Shown: in pieces, positions 9,035 through 17,700 of the stretch
How the letters are laid out: each line of letters begins with the position of its first letter
Numbering within the stretch: the first letter of the stretch is position 1
Assembly (NCBI RefSeq): GCF_018362995.1
Contig: NZ_CP074372.1
Location: 4,340,001-4,404,000 of the forward strand
Source: Chryseobacterium indologenes
Lineage (GTDB): Bacteria; Bacteroidota; Bacteroidia; Flavobacteriales; Weeksellaceae
Direction: 5' to 3'
Length of the DNA stretch: 64,000 nucleotides
Translations under genes and position numbers: made by a program
The notes under the pieces: generated by a model
The model's input: only the letters and a program-made list of their open reading frames with translations
Databases searched by the model: none
What the model was told of the DNA's origin: nothing

Positions 9035-9769
9035 TCAGTTGATCCAAAGGCAGTAATTATTCCGGTAACGTATTTTTCCATAGGAATTTCCCTGAAAAGT
9101 TCCGGGAGTATTTTCATTCCAGTCTTGTCGGATTACATACAGCCCCGCAAGAGTTGGTTTAAATACAGCTTGGTGGTTTTCATCAATAGAAATGTTTTTC
9201 TCCCAGTTTTCGGGGTTAAATATCCTGATGGCGGTTCCTTTTTCAACAGGTTTCATGTTTCTGTACGGAGAAATAGTATAAATGCCATTCTTTTCGTTAA
9301 GAATAATATCCATGAACTGAGCTGGTGACATCATCTCTGAAGGTTTCCCGACATGATAAGCACTACACATAAAATCAATTGGTCTTACATTTTCAGCAGG
9401 ATTTTTAGAACGAAGAAGAACAGGCAGTTGATCGTTCATTCCTAGAATCCGGTAAGTTCCCTCCTGATCTGGGATGAAAGTTCCTTCCCAATAGTCCCCT
9501 TTCATTTGTAATTCAAACTTTGATTTTTCCCCTTTGGCATTCAGGATAAAGAATTGGAAGTTTTTGATTTCATGAAATTCCGGTCCGGTGGTTCGGTGGC
9601 GCTCGCTAAGATCATCAATAAAACCATAAAAAAACTGAACTTTTACAGGATCTTTTAATTTTCCCGATCCATGAATTTCCATCCAGTAGGCACTGGCTTT
9701 CGCCAATTGCGGAAATAGAAAAAACGTTGAAAATAATAGCAATGAGAATACTGTCCTGAATGTATACAT
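9035..9769 (-). CDS. Secreted/periplasmic protein of unknown function
   Basis: Starting at the ATG at 9769 gives a 244-residue protein with a clear signal peptide (MYTFRTVFSLLLFSTFFLF..., cleaved near KASA). The frame extends upstream to 9850 but would then carry a long N-region. The mature protein has Ig-like beta segments ('SAYWMEIHGSGKLKDPVKVQFFYG', with W and H near the mature start; 'GDYWEGTFIPDQEGTYRILG'; 'AGLYVIRQDW'). This resembles periplasmic metal-related DUF4198-type proteins, a weak assignment. It converges with the TonB receptor gene. Confidence 0.72.
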   Translation of the reverse strand: MYTFRTVFSLLLFSTFFLFPQLAKASAYWMEIHGSGKLKDPVKVQFFYGFIDDLSERHRTTGPEFHEIKNFQFFILNAKGEKSKFELQMKGDYWEGTFIPDQEGTYRILGMNDQLPVLLRSKNPAENVRPIDFMCSAYHVGKPSEMMSPAQFMDIILNEKNGIYTISPYRNMKPVEKGTAIRIFNPENWEKNISIDENHQAVFKPTLAGLYVIRQDWNENTPGTFQGNSYGKIRYRNNYCLWIN

Positions 9770-9885
9770 ATTGAAAAGTCCTGTTTGAATAAGCGAATTT
9801 AGTGAAAAAGGGAATAAATAAAATTTTAGATTCAATAGTTTTCTCGTCATGCAGCATTTGAAAAATGTTTTAAGAAGAATAGTAA

Positions 9886-9915
9886 ATTGCCACAGTACAC
9901 AAAATACTGTGGCAA
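9886..9915. terminator. Perfect 12-bp hairpin
   Basis: attgccacagta and tactgtggcaat flank a 6-base loop. It lies downstream of the minus-strand gene ending at 9946. The T tract is weak on that strand, so termination is likely but not certain. Confidence 0.65.
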
Positions 9916-9945
9916 TCTGGTTTTATGGACTGGTTTATTTATATT

Positions 9946-10362
9946 TTAATTTTGCCCTGTTTTGCACATGGCATCCCATGTCGTCCAAAAGTGAGCATTG
10001 ATAGCGCCGATAGGAGGATTGGTGCTGTCAGCAACAATACCTACCATTGATGCACAGTTAGAATTACAGCCTATTTCATTATAGCTTCCCTTCTGAGGAG
10101 GAATCTGGCGCCATGTACCGGTAGATCCGCTTAGTAATTCAACTTTGATCTCAAAGATCCCTGAAAGATTGGGAGTCTGAATTTGTTTGGTCGGATTTTC
10201 ACTGGAAATCGTATCCATCCAGTTTCCCTGTGAGAATGTTACGCGCCATGTAGATATCATTCTGGCGGTGTCGTTTTGAGGTGAAAGGTATACCCAAAAC
10301 TGTGCTCCGTTTCCAAGTACGAGTTGACCTGAAGAATTTGCATTTACACTTGTTGATGTCAT
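9946..10362 (-). CDS. Small protein of unknown function, 138 aa
   Basis: No family recognised. It lacks a signal peptide and starts 'MTSTSVNANSSGQLVLGNGAQ'-like (positions 1-21 polar, Ser/Asn/Gly rich). The body has regular beta-strand-like stretches with conserved-looking Trp and an odd cluster 'IGCNSNCAS' plus a C-terminal Cys, and ends GQN. The composition is like a small lectin- or fascin-type beta protein, which is only an impression. It is monocistronic, with a hairpin after its stop and about 190 bases of AT-rich DNA before the tRNA. Confidence 0.65.
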   Translation of the reverse strand: MTSTSVNANSSGQLVLGNGAQFWVYLSPQNDTARMISTWRVTFSQGNWMDTISSENPTKQIQTPNLSGIFEIKVELLSGSTGTWRQIPPQKGSYNEIGCNSNCASMVGIVADSTNPPIGAINAHFWTTWDAMCKTGQN

Positions 10363-10513
10363 ATTGATTTGGATTTTAGTTGATTAGATTGTAAGTCAAA
10401 GTAACGAAGAACCGAAATGATATTGTATAGTATAAATTACCAATTATGATTTTGAGTATAAATACTTATGGAGTAAAGAATTGAATATGAATCGAGAGTT
10501 TTAAGCAAAAAAT

Positions 10514-10540
10514 AAGCCTGTGCTAATGAAGCACAGGCTT
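10514..10540. terminator. Terminator after tRNA-Ser
   Basis: A perfect 10-bp stem (aagcctgtgc / gcacaggctt) with T tracts on both strands. It lies 12 bases downstream of the minus-strand tRNA. Confidence 0.85.
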
Positions 10541-10551
10541 TAATTTTTTTG

Positions 10552-10638
10552 CAGAGAGGAAGGGATTCGAACCCTCGATACAGTTACCCGTATACTACCT
10601 TTCCAGGGTAGCTCCTTCAACCACTCGGACACCTCTCT
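10552..10638 (-). tRNA. tRNA-Ser (anticodon GGA)
   Basis: Read on the minus strand, the acceptor stem AGAGAGG (10632-10638) pairs with CCTCTCT (10553-10559), with discriminator G at 10552. The anticodon stem CTACC/GGTAG encloses loop CTGGAAA, so the anticodon is GGA, decoding UCC and UCU. A long variable arm and the T loop GGTTCGAAT are present, as in class II serine tRNAs. CCA is not encoded. It sits alone, 55 bases from the stop of the asparaginase gene. Confidence 0.96.
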
Positions 10639-10693
10639 TTTTGAGATTGCAAAAATAGTGTAATTTCTTTAATATCCAAATTATTCTTACAAA

Positions 10694-11710
10694 TTAATCC
10701 GTAATTTCTCCACAAAGACTTCTGGTGAAATTATCAGCAAAGCTTCCGGAGTAGCTTGGATTATCAATAAGGTGCATTGCTTTGGTAATAGCGGTTTCCG
10801 CAGTCATGTCCCTTCCGCTGATCGCTCCGATTCTGGAGAAAATATTACTGTTTTCATACTTTCCGAATGAGATACCTCCTGATATACACTGGCTTACCAC
10901 TACGATTTCGGTTCCGTTATTTCTGATTTCCTGAAGTGTTTCCTGGGTTTTTGCACTGCTGAAAATGGTTCCGGAACCAAAAACCTGAAGAATAAGCACC
11001 TTCATTTTAGGAATTTCCCTGAAATGACTTAAGTGCATTCCCGGAAAAATTCTCCAGAATAAAATATCTTCGGAAATATGTTCATCTACATGGAATTCTA
11101 CTTCAGGATCACAACGGAACAGATTGTCTTTAAGAATATTCAAATGAACTCCAGACTGCCCCAGAATAGGGTAATTTGGGCTTGCATACGCATCAAAATA
11201 CTCGGCAGAATATTTCAACGTTCTGTTTCCTCTTAATAATTTGTATTCAAAATAGATGGCAACTTCCTGGATTACTGCTTCATCATTCTCATAAAGGCTG
11301 GCATAATAAAGGCTGGTCAGAAGATTTTCCTTGGCATCTGTCCTCAGGTCACCAATCGGAAGCTGAGAACCTGTCATGATAACGGGTTTTCTTAATCCTT
11401 TTAACATGAAGCTTAATGCTGACGCCGTATAGGACATAGTGTCGGTTCCGTGAAGAATCAAAAATCCGTCATAGTCATTATAGTTTTTAAGAATATAATT
11501 AGCGATAATCCTCCATTCTTCAGGTCCCATATCCGATGAATCCAGTGGTTTGGCGAAAGGATGAACAAAGACTTCGCATTCCATAAGCCTCATTTCAGGC
11601 ATCTTTTCAAATATATTACCAAAATCAAAGGCACGGAGACTTCCGGTTTCATAATCTTTTTCCATCCCGATGGTTCCACCGGTATAGATGAGCAGGACTT
11701 TTCGCTTCAT
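10694..11710 (-). CDS. ansA: Type I (cytoplasmic) L-asparaginase
   Basis: Hydrolyses asparagine to aspartate and ammonia. At 338 residues without a signal peptide it fits the cytoplasmic type I enzyme. The two catalytic threonine motifs are present: 'YTGGTIG' (T13 region, residues 9-15) and 'HGTDTM' (residues 87-92, T89/D90), followed by 'DAKENL' with the catalytic Lys. 'IMTGSQLPIG' is the usual family stretch. A -7 box (11757-11764) lies about 47 bases upstream. The window also holds asnB, which runs the reverse chemistry. Confidence 0.93.
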   Translation of the reverse strand: MKRKVLLIYTGGTIGMEKDYETGSLRAFDFGNIFEKMPEMRLMECEVFVHPFAKPLDSSDMGPEEWRIIANYILKNYNDYDGFLILHGTDTMSYTASALSFMLKGLRKPVIMTGSQLPIGDLRTDAKENLLTSLYYASLYENDEAVIQEVAIYFEYKLLRGNRTLKYSAEYFDAYASPNYPILGQSGVHLNILKDNLFRCDPEVEFHVDEHISEDILFWRIFPGMHLSHFREIPKMKVLILQVFGSGTIFSSAKTQETLQEIRNNGTEIVVVSQCISGGISFGKYENSNIFSRIGAISGRDMTAETAITKAMHLIDNPSYSGSFADNFTRSLCGEITD

Positions 11711-11756
11711 GTACTATTTTTAATTAAGAATTGGAGCCCGATTAGGGTTCATAGGT

Positions 11757-11764
11757 CAAAATTA
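11757..11764 (-). promoter_or_regulatory. -7 box for ansA
   Basis: On the minus strand TAATTTTG matches TAnnTTTG, ending 46 bases before the ansA ATG. No clear -33 element at normal spacing. Confidence 0.5.
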
Positions 11765-11872
11765 CGTTAATTTGCAAAGATTTGAAAATGAATGAAACGC
11801 TTAGATCAAAATTTTATAAAAATAAGATGGTAATTGTGGGCGTTACATTGAGCTATTGGAAAAAATAACTAA

Positions 11873-12553
11873 ATGTGGATGAAAGACTTAACGCAAACTT
11901 ATGAATATTTAAAACAGTTTTTAACCGAAGAAAGACTGGCAAAAATTGAACATTTTTCGCAGGAAAGTTCAGACTTTGTGCTTCCGGTTGTAGAAGATGT
12001 CTATCAGTTTAGAAATGCGGCAGCAATTGTACGCTCTGTGGAGGCTTGCGGCTTTCATAAAGTAGTCGCTTTACAGGAAGAATATAGTTTTGAACCTAAT
12101 CTTAGGGTAACAAAAGGTGCAGATACCTGGGTTGAGGTAGAAAAGCTTCCCCGGAATATGGAGTCCTTTCAGAGTATTAAAGACAGAGGATATAAAATTG
12201 TGGTGGTTTCATTAGAAAATAATGCTAAAATGCTGCCTGAATATGAAATTACAGAACCCATTGCATTGGTTTTCGGAACTGAAATGGAAGGGGTGTCTCA
12301 GGAAATTTTAGACTTTGCAGATGAGACACTGGCAATTCCGATGTATGGTTTTACGAGAAGTTTTAATGTTTCTGTAGCAGCTTCAATCTGTATGTATGAA
12401 TTGAAACAAAAGCTTATAAAATCTGATATTGATTATAAACTGGATGAAGAAAAACTTTTAAGGATGAAAATTCTCTGGACGGTAAATTCAATCAGAAGCG
12501 GACAGCAGATTTTTGAGAAATATCTGAGAGAAAATAATATTGACTGGAAATAG
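11873..12553 (+). CDS. TrmH/SpoU-family RNA 2'-O-methyltransferase
   Basis: A SPOUT-fold enzyme that transfers methyl from SAM to a ribose 2'-OH, probably Gm18 of tRNA (TrmH type). All three SPOUT motifs are readable: motif 1 'RNAAAIVRSVEACG' (residues 46-59), motif 2 'ALVFGTEMEGVS' (about 132-143), and the knot motif 3 'IPMYGFTRSFNVSVAASI' (about 155-172), with Phe in place of the usual Leu in S-L-N-V-S. The length of 226 residues matches TrmH. An ATG two codons in (11879) is an equally possible start. A strong terminator follows, shared with convergent rsmE. Confidence 0.85.
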   Translation: MWMKDLTQTYEYLKQFLTEERLAKIEHFSQESSDFVLPVVEDVYQFRNAAAIVRSVEACGFHKVVALQEEYSFEPNLRVTKGADTWVEVEKLPRNMESFQSIKDRGYKIVVVSLENNAKMLPEYEITEPIALVFGTEMEGVSQEILDFADETLAIPMYGFTRSFNVSVAASICMYELKQKLIKSDIDYKLDEEKLLRMKILWTVNSIRSGQQIFEKYLRENNIDWK

Positions 12554-12564
12554 AATTCAGAAAT

Positions 12565-12595
12565 AAAAAGAGAAGGTTCAGCGCCTTCTCTTTTT
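12565..12595. terminator. Bidirectional terminator
   Basis: A perfect 12-bp stem (aaaaagagaagg / ccttctcttttt) between the trmH-like gene and rsmE. Confidence 0.9.
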
Positions 12596-12600
12596 GTTAT

Positions 12601-13296
12601 CTATATCATGTTGTAATAATTCCATGCGGCTACAAAAACTCCTGCAGTTTCCGTTCTGAGCCTTTGATTTCCGAGAGAGACAGCCTTTACTTTATTCTCT
12701 GCCAGAAATGCAATTTCCTTTTCAGAAAAATCACCTTCAGGGCCTATTAAAAAGGTAAGCTGTTTCAGTTGAGGAATATTTTTAAGATCAATTCTTTCCA
12801 GATTCTCATGACAGTGTGCTACAAAAGTATGTTCCGGATCAGTATTTTTAAGGAAGTCCGTTAGTTTTACAGCATCATTGATGACCGGAAAATGAAATCT
12901 CAGACTTTGCTTTGATGCGGCCACAGCCTGTTTTCTGATTTTATCAATATTAATATTTTTACGTTCCGTTTTCTCGGTTACGATAATGCTGATCTCCGAA
13001 ATGCCCATTTCCACAGCTTTCTCTACAAAAAACTCGATCCTGTCAATATTCTTGGTGGGAGCAATCGCAATATGAAGTCTAGGAGTGAATTCCGGTAGAT
13101 TTTCTTTGATCTCAGAAATGTCAATACCTGCTTTTTTACCTTCAATAACCAGTTTTCCGGAAGCAAGTTTCCCTTTTCCATCCGTCACATGAATATCTTC
13201 ACCATCTCTCATACGAAGCACTTTCACAATATGCTGCTGTTCTTCGTCATGGATGATGACCTTTTGATCTGTTATTTCTCCGTAAAATAGTTTCAT
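12601..13296 (-). CDS. rsmE: 16S rRNA m3U1498 methyltransferase RsmE
   Basis: Methylates N3 of U1498 in the 30S decoding region. At 231 residues it shows the N-terminal PUA-like domain ('QQHIVKVLRMRDGE') and the C-terminal SPOUT knot with 'IGPEGDFSEKE' and the terminal 'SLGNQRLRTETA' signature. It is the last gene of a coupled set: its ATG (13294-13296) overlaps the TGA of the upstream 131-aa gene as ATGA, and that gene overlaps tsaD in the same way. Expression is therefore likely tied to tsaD. Confidence 0.93.
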   Translation of the reverse strand: MKLFYGEITDQKVIIHDEEQQHIVKVLRMRDGEDIHVTDGKGKLASGKLVIEGKKAGIDISEIKENLPEFTPRLHIAIAPTKNIDRIEFFVEKAVEMGISEISIIVTEKTERKNINIDKIRKQAVAASKQSLRFHFPVINDAVKLTDFLKNTDPEHTFVAHCHENLERIDLKNIPQLKQLTFLIGPEGDFSEKEIAFLAENKVKAVSLGNQRLRTETAGVFVAAWNYYNMI

Positions 13297-13688
13297 ATAT
13301 CCTGCGTTAAAAATGCAACTCCTGTTTTTATAGTTGTGTAGATGTCTGTATCACATTCACGGTAAGAGCACATGTATATTTCTTCAATCCAGATATTGTT
13401 GATGAAAATCAGATTTAAGTATTCCTGTTTTCTCAAATTATTTTTGATCGATAAATAATCTCCTTCATTTGGAGTATAAGGAAAACTGAAAAGATGTTCA
13501 GAATTTATTTTTTTTATAATTTCCTCTTTTATATCCTGAATATATCCTGTCTCAGAACTTGATGGAAAGTAATCTAAGGCATTTTCTGCATCTTCATTTT
13601 TTCCTGTAACCGTTTCTAATACCCAATAATATTTTGAGTTCTTTTTAGAATGTGTGCCCAGTACTTTTTCTTCTAAGAGTATTTTCAT
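13293..13688 (-). CDS. Hypothetical protein coupled to tsaD and rsmE, 131 aa
   Basis: No family could be assigned with confidence; the layout (a short alpha-beta protein with a Tyr/Trp-rich core, 'SKYYWVLETVTG') is reminiscent of small DUF4288-like proteins. There is no signal peptide or membrane helix. The gene is held between tsaD and rsmE by two ATGA overlaps (13685-13688 and 13293-13296), strong evidence that it is translated. Two tRNA/rRNA-modification neighbours do not by themselves show its role. Confidence 0.75.
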   Translation of the reverse strand: MKILLEEKVLGTHSKKNSKYYWVLETVTGKNEDAENALDYFPSSSETGYIQDIKEEIIKKINSEHLFSFPYTPNEGDYLSIKNNLRKQEYLNLIFINNIWIEEIYMCSYRECDTDIYTTIKTGVAFLTQDI

Positions 13689-14701
13689 AAATCGTATTTT
13701 GCTGTTGCCGAAGTTCTCAAATCCGTAAATTCACCTCTCTCAAACTTCAGTTTTGCTACCATGGCAATCATCGCAGCATTATCTGTGGTATATTCAAACT
13801 TAGGAATGAAGATACTCCAGCCCAGCTTTTCTTTGTTATCTTCCATTGCTTTTCTCAGTGCAGAATTGGCAGATACACCACCTGCAATAGCAACTTTATT
13901 GACGTTCAGATCCTGAGCTGCCTTTTCAAGTTTATTCATCAGGATTTCAATGATGGATTTCTGTACAGATGCACATAGATCATTTAGATTTTCCTTGATG
14001 AAATCCGGATTTTTTCTGACTTCCTTCTGAATGAAATATAATACCGAAGTTTTAATACCGCTGAAAGAATAGTCATAGTTTTCAAGCTTCGGTTTGTTGA
14101 ATTTAAACGCATCGGGGTTCCCTTCCTTGGCAAGTCTGTCAATGATAGGTCCGGCAGGGTAGTCAAGGTCAAAAATCTTTCCGATTTTATCAAAAGCTTC
14201 GCCCGCGGCATCATCGATGGTTTTACCGATGATCTCCATGTCGAAATAGTCTTTTACCAGTACAATCATGGTATGTCCTCCACTTACCGTAAGACATAAG
14301 AATGGAAAAGTGGGCGGCACAGGATTTGCATCTTCGATGAAATGGGCCAGAATGTGGGCTTGAAGGTGATTTACTTCAATTAACGGAACGTTAAGGCTCA
14401 TCGCCAAAGACTTAGCAAATGATGTTCCTACAAGAAGAGATCCTAAAAGTCCGGGTCCGCGTGTAAATCCTATAGCTGAGATTGCATTTTGTTGTATATT
14501 TGCTTTGGAAAAAGATTTTTCAACAACGGGAATAATATTTTGCTGATGGGCCCGTGAAGCCAATTCAGGGACAACACCACCATATTCTTTGTGGATGGCC
14601 TGATTCGCGGCAATGTTTGAAAGAATAGAATTTCCCTTGATGATAGCTGCTGAGGTGTCGTCGCAGGACGATTCAATACCTAAAATTATAGAGTCGCTCA
14701 T
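13685..14701 (-). CDS. tsaD: tRNA A37 threonylcarbamoyl transferase TsaD
   Basis: Universal ASKHA-fold enzyme (Gcp/Kae1) that completes t6A37 on ANN-decoding tRNAs together with TsaB and TsaE. The metal ligands H112 and H116 are in 'NHLQAHILAH', with the N-terminal 'GIESSCDDTSAAI', 'SGGHTMI' and 'AGGVSANSALR' ATP-site motifs; 338 residues is normal. Its start codon is only 4 bases from that of the divergent tamB gene, so its promoter must lie inside tamB coding sequence. Confidence 0.95.
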   Translation of the reverse strand: MSDSIILGIESSCDDTSAAIIKGNSILSNIAANQAIHKEYGGVVPELASRAHQQNIIPVVEKSFSKANIQQNAISAIGFTRGPGLLGSLLVGTSFAKSLAMSLNVPLIEVNHLQAHILAHFIEDANPVPPTFPFLCLTVSGGHTMIVLVKDYFDMEIIGKTIDDAAGEAFDKIGKIFDLDYPAGPIIDRLAKEGNPDAFKFNKPKLENYDYSFSGIKTSVLYFIQKEVRKNPDFIKENLNDLCASVQKSIIEILMNKLEKAAQDLNVNKVAIAGGVSANSALRKAMEDNKEKLGWSIFIPKFEYTTDNAAMIAMVAKLKFERGEFTDLRTSATAKYDL

Positions 14702-14705
14702 AATA

Positions 14706-17700
14706 ATGGCAAAGTTAGAGAATAATAACGAGAATGAGAATAAAAAATCGGTAGCTGAAAACCTAGGGGATCAGGTACAGAAAACTGTCGAAAATGTTGA
14801 AGAAAAAGTTCGGGAGACAGTAAAAGAAGCATCTGAGCTGGCTTCAGATGCCATACATCATCCTGTGGAAACGGCTGAAGAGTTCGGGAAACAGGCGATG
14901 AAAGACGTTACCAGCTATACCTGGTGGGGAAAACTTCTCTTGATTCTCTTTTGGCTTGGCTTATTTCTGGTAGGAGGGATATTGGTTGTCATCAATCTTC
15001 CGGTTACAAAACAATGGGCGGCAGATCAGGCTCTTCAAATCGTAAATAAAGATTTCAAATCCGGGTTTTCCACAGAAAGTGTGGATGTTAACTACTTTGG
15101 AGATGTAACGATAAAAGGTTTAAAAGTAAAAGATTATAAAGGATTTGATTTCATTAAAGCCCGTGAATTCCGTGCAGATTCAGACTGGATATCCCTGGCT
15201 GTGAATGCGATTTCAGGAAAAAGCAATTCATTAAGTTTCAATTCACTTACTCTCGTGAATGCAGAAGTAAGGGTAATTACCTATAAAGGAGACAGCATAT
15301 CCAATTTTGTGAGATTTACGGAACTCTTTGACGACGGAAAGAAAAGAAATCCGAACAAACCTCCTTTTCAGCTGAATTCCAGAGTACAGATTATCGATTC
15401 TAAAGTTTCTATCATCAATGAAAACTCTCCCGGAGAACAGGGGAAATGGCTGACAGCAACACAATTCAACTTAAAAGCCCCAAATGTAAAAGTCAACGGA
15501 CCGAATGTTTCGGCATTGATCAATAATATGTCCTTTGTGACCTCAAGATGGGGAAAATCTCATATTGTGGATACCTTTTCAACAGAACTGTCTTTAACGA
15601 AACAGTTTCTGTCATTGAAAGACCTTACGCTGAATACTGATCATACCTTACTTCAGGGAGATATTAAATTTAATCTTCATGACGGATCATGGTCAGATTT
15701 TGCTGATAGAGTACGATGGGATATGAACATTCAACAGGGAAGCCAGGTGAGTGGTTATGACATCAGCTATTTTGTGACAAACTGGGATAATATTAAACCG
15801 TTCAATCTTTCAGGGACAATGACGGGGCCTTTAAATAAGTTCCATCTGGAGAATTTCCTGATCAGAAATCCTGATGTTAATATTGCAACCAAAACCATGA
15901 AGGTGGATAACCTGCTGAAAGGACATTTTGCCATTGAAACAAAAGATCTTTCTACAGATTTTACTTACAAGGATTTAAAAGCAATGATGCCTTCCTTTAT
16001 CTCTAAAAAGATGAAGAATTTTGCTGATGATTTCGGGAAATTAAAGTACAACGGAACAGCAAGAGTAAATCCGGATCAGATCTATGTGGACAGCGGGAAT
16101 TTAATGACAGGAATAGGGCAGGCCAAAATTTCCAAACTTACTTTATCGGGTTACAGCACCGCAATGCCTAAATATTCAGGTTATCTTGATGTAAAAGACC
16201 TTAACACGTCTGTTATTACAAAGAATAAAACGGTAGGCTTAATCTCGGGTAAATTTGATCTTAACGGGCAAAGCTTTGATGTGAATACCATGCGTCTGAC
16301 CACTAAATCTCAGATTGCAAGCGTTGAAATTATGGATAAAACGATCAATAATCTGTATCTGGATGGATTATTGGATCATAAAAAATACAACGGACTTATT
16401 ACCGTAAATGATGAGCAGGCAAAAGCTACGATCAAAGGATTAATAGATTTCAGTACTGCAAGAGTAGCAATGGATGTTAATGCAGATGTCACCTACCTGA
16501 ACATGAACTATTTTACCAATAAGCCCGGCAGCCAGGTGGTAAGCGGTCAGGTTGAAGGAAAAATGGCCATGTCTTCCATTAATGACCTTACACTGGACGT
16601 TAATGCCAATAATCTGAACTTTGCTACAGCAACTCAAAAATATAATATTCCGAATGCTAAATTAAAAACCTTTGTAGAAGCAGGAGGCCGTGTGATTGAT
16701 GTAGATGCTCCGGGGGCTGCTACAGGGAAGATATCGGGAAGATACGGCCTGGCAGATCTTGCAGGAATGGTAGAAAACGGAGTCGGAAAAATTTTGGTGG
16801 GACCACCGCCGAGAAAATTATACCGCGGACAGAATTTTGCGCTGAAATTTGATGTTCAGCAAGGATTGGTCAATTACTTTTTACCGGAACTTAAAATTCC
16901 TCAGGGAGCTATTGTGGAAGGAGAATATGATGGAAATTCAAACAACCTGATTCTGAACCTGGATGCTGCTTCTTTGAAATATATGATGACGAAGGAAGAA
17001 GAGATTACAGATGCTGATAAAGCGCTGGCAGCTTCCAATCCTGATTATAAAGTTCACGACAGAAAGAACATCAACAGAGACAGTGCAATGGTGGACAGTG
17101 TTAAAGTAAGAATTAATACTGCTGACCTTAACCAGCAATTGTACGCAAAGATCAATAGAGTAGTTTACAATAAAAATGTAATCAAAGATTTTGAGCTGAA
17201 AGGGAATAATGAAAATGGAAATACTCTTCATTTAGCTACCGTATTCAAGCATGGAAGTCCTGATGATGAAATTAATGAAAAGCTTAAAGAATACGCGATT
17301 AATGTAGACCAGTCTACCGATGCCGCCGGTGATTATGTGTTCAGATTTGAGCCTACGGAAGTGAAATTTAATGAAGTTACCTGGGCTATAGATACAAGTC
17401 CGGAACTCAATCATTCTATTACCTACAGAAGGAAGACCGGAGATTTTGATATCAGAAACCTAAGGGTTTATTCAGATAAAAGTGCCTTGTTTATTAAAGA
17501 AGCACAGTTTAAATCGGCAAAAGATTTTTATCTGGATGCCGATATCAACGACTTTTCAATAGAAAAACTTCTGGAAATGCAGTCCGGGGGAAATACAATG
17601 GATATCAAGGGTCTTGCCAACGGAAGTGTCAAGATCAAGATGGATAAAAGTACACTTCAGCCACTGGTAGATCTTAATATTGATGATATCAAAATGAACG

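Noticed and set aside
14613..14705. Extension of the tamB frame into tsaD
   Set aside because: It overlaps the essential tsaD gene on the other strand and lacks family similarity; the ATG at 14706 starts the typical N-terminus.
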